Under the pieces are notes generated by a model. It had not been told where the DNA came from. It saw only the letters and a program-made list of their open reading frames with translations, and made no database searches. From the NCBI GenBank assembly GCA_934408705.1, contig CAKRVL010000125.1, positions 1 to 6,250 on the forward strand: DNA of 6,250 nt, read 5' to 3'. Positions 5,981 to 6,250 of the stretch are shown here, piece after piece. The position numbers were made by a program, and so were the translations under genes. Every line of letters begins with the position of its first letter. Within the stretch, counting starts at the first letter, position 1. This DNA is from an uncultured Blautia sp. GTDB taxonomy: Bacteria > Bacillota > Clostridia > Lachnospirales > Lachnospiraceae.

Positions 5981-6250
5981 TTATTTCTTCAACCCAGTAG
6001 TCACCTTACAATTTGTAACCTTCATGCTTCCCTCTGACGCAAATAAAGATAAGCTTTCCCCTGGTCTCTTGTATGCTCGTGCATTCAATGCCACACCGTC
6101 AACATAAATAGTAGCAATTGTATCATCCACGATCATACGAATGTTATATTTCTTTCCCGGAATCAGATCAAGCGGTCTTTCCAGTCCGATGTTCTGATTT
6201 GCAGGCCATGGCCAGTTCGGTTTCTTCTCGAATACATAACGGTTCTCTGT
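5981..6250 (-). CDS. C-terminal end of a probable GH32-type fructan/sucrose hydrolase, 5' part outside the window
   Basis: The frame is open from the right edge to TAA at 5981-5983, giving the last 89 residues of a larger protein. The fragment contains IVDDTIATIYVDGVALNARAY (39-60) followed by SLSLFASEG and KVTNCKV. This matches the pattern of the C-terminal beta-sandwich of GH32 enzymes, where a VDxSxxEIYxN-like strand precedes a conserved Arg and an LFxxxG strand. The catalytic five-bladed propeller is not in the window, so the family call rests on this domain alone. Other carbohydrate-active enzymes with jelly-roll ends (GH43-like) are an alternative. It reads in the same direction as the ATPase operon but is separated by 264 bases, a hairpin and a promoter, so it is probably a separate unit. 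Confidence 0.65.
   Translation of the reverse strand, partial: TENRYVFEKKPNWPWPANQNIGLERPLDLIPGKKYNIRMIVDDTIATIYVDGVALNARAYKRPGESLSLFASEGSMKVTNCKVTTGLKK

Overview
The window looks like part of a gut Clostridia chromosome, most likely Lachnospiraceae (Blautia/Ruminococcus-like). This is inferred from moderate-to-low GC, strong AGGAGG-type ribosome binding sites, an AraC regulator next to a domain-swapped GH3 enzyme, and a second carbohydrate-enzyme fragment. Genus was not tested.

Layout. Bases 1-809 (minus) are an AraC/XylS-family regulator that runs off the left edge. Bases 810-1280 are a divergent intergenic region. It holds the regulator's promoter with a possible operator, then a highly folded element of about 203 bp with terminal inverted repeats (1036-1238). 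Bases 1281-3692 (plus) are a complete GH3 glycosidase with the permuted domain order (C-domain, Fn3-like, TIM barrel). Bases 3693-3825 are a convergent gap with an intrinsic terminator best read on the minus strand. Bases 3826-5716 (minus) are an overlapping two-gene operon: an ABC/AAA-type ATPase followed by an HNH endonuclease, the architecture of the Septu (PtuA-PtuB) anti-phage system. Bases 5717-5980 hold that operon's promoter and a 14-bp perfect hairpin, probably the terminator of the next gene. Bases 5981-6250 (minus) are the 3' end of a gene whose product resembles the C-terminal beta-sandwich of GH32 fructan/sucrose hydrolases.

How it works together. The AraC protein probably senses a sugar or glycan breakdown product and controls the divergent GH3 gene, whose cytoplasmic product trims beta-linked oligosaccharides. 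The Septu-like pair is unrelated to sugar metabolism. It has its own promoter and terminator and is more AT-rich than the GH3 gene (about 33% versus 45% GC in sampled 60-base lines), so it looks like a defence cassette inserted between two carbohydrate genes. Septu is a known system, so this is a new instance rather than a new type. The least explained item is the folded element at 1036-1238.
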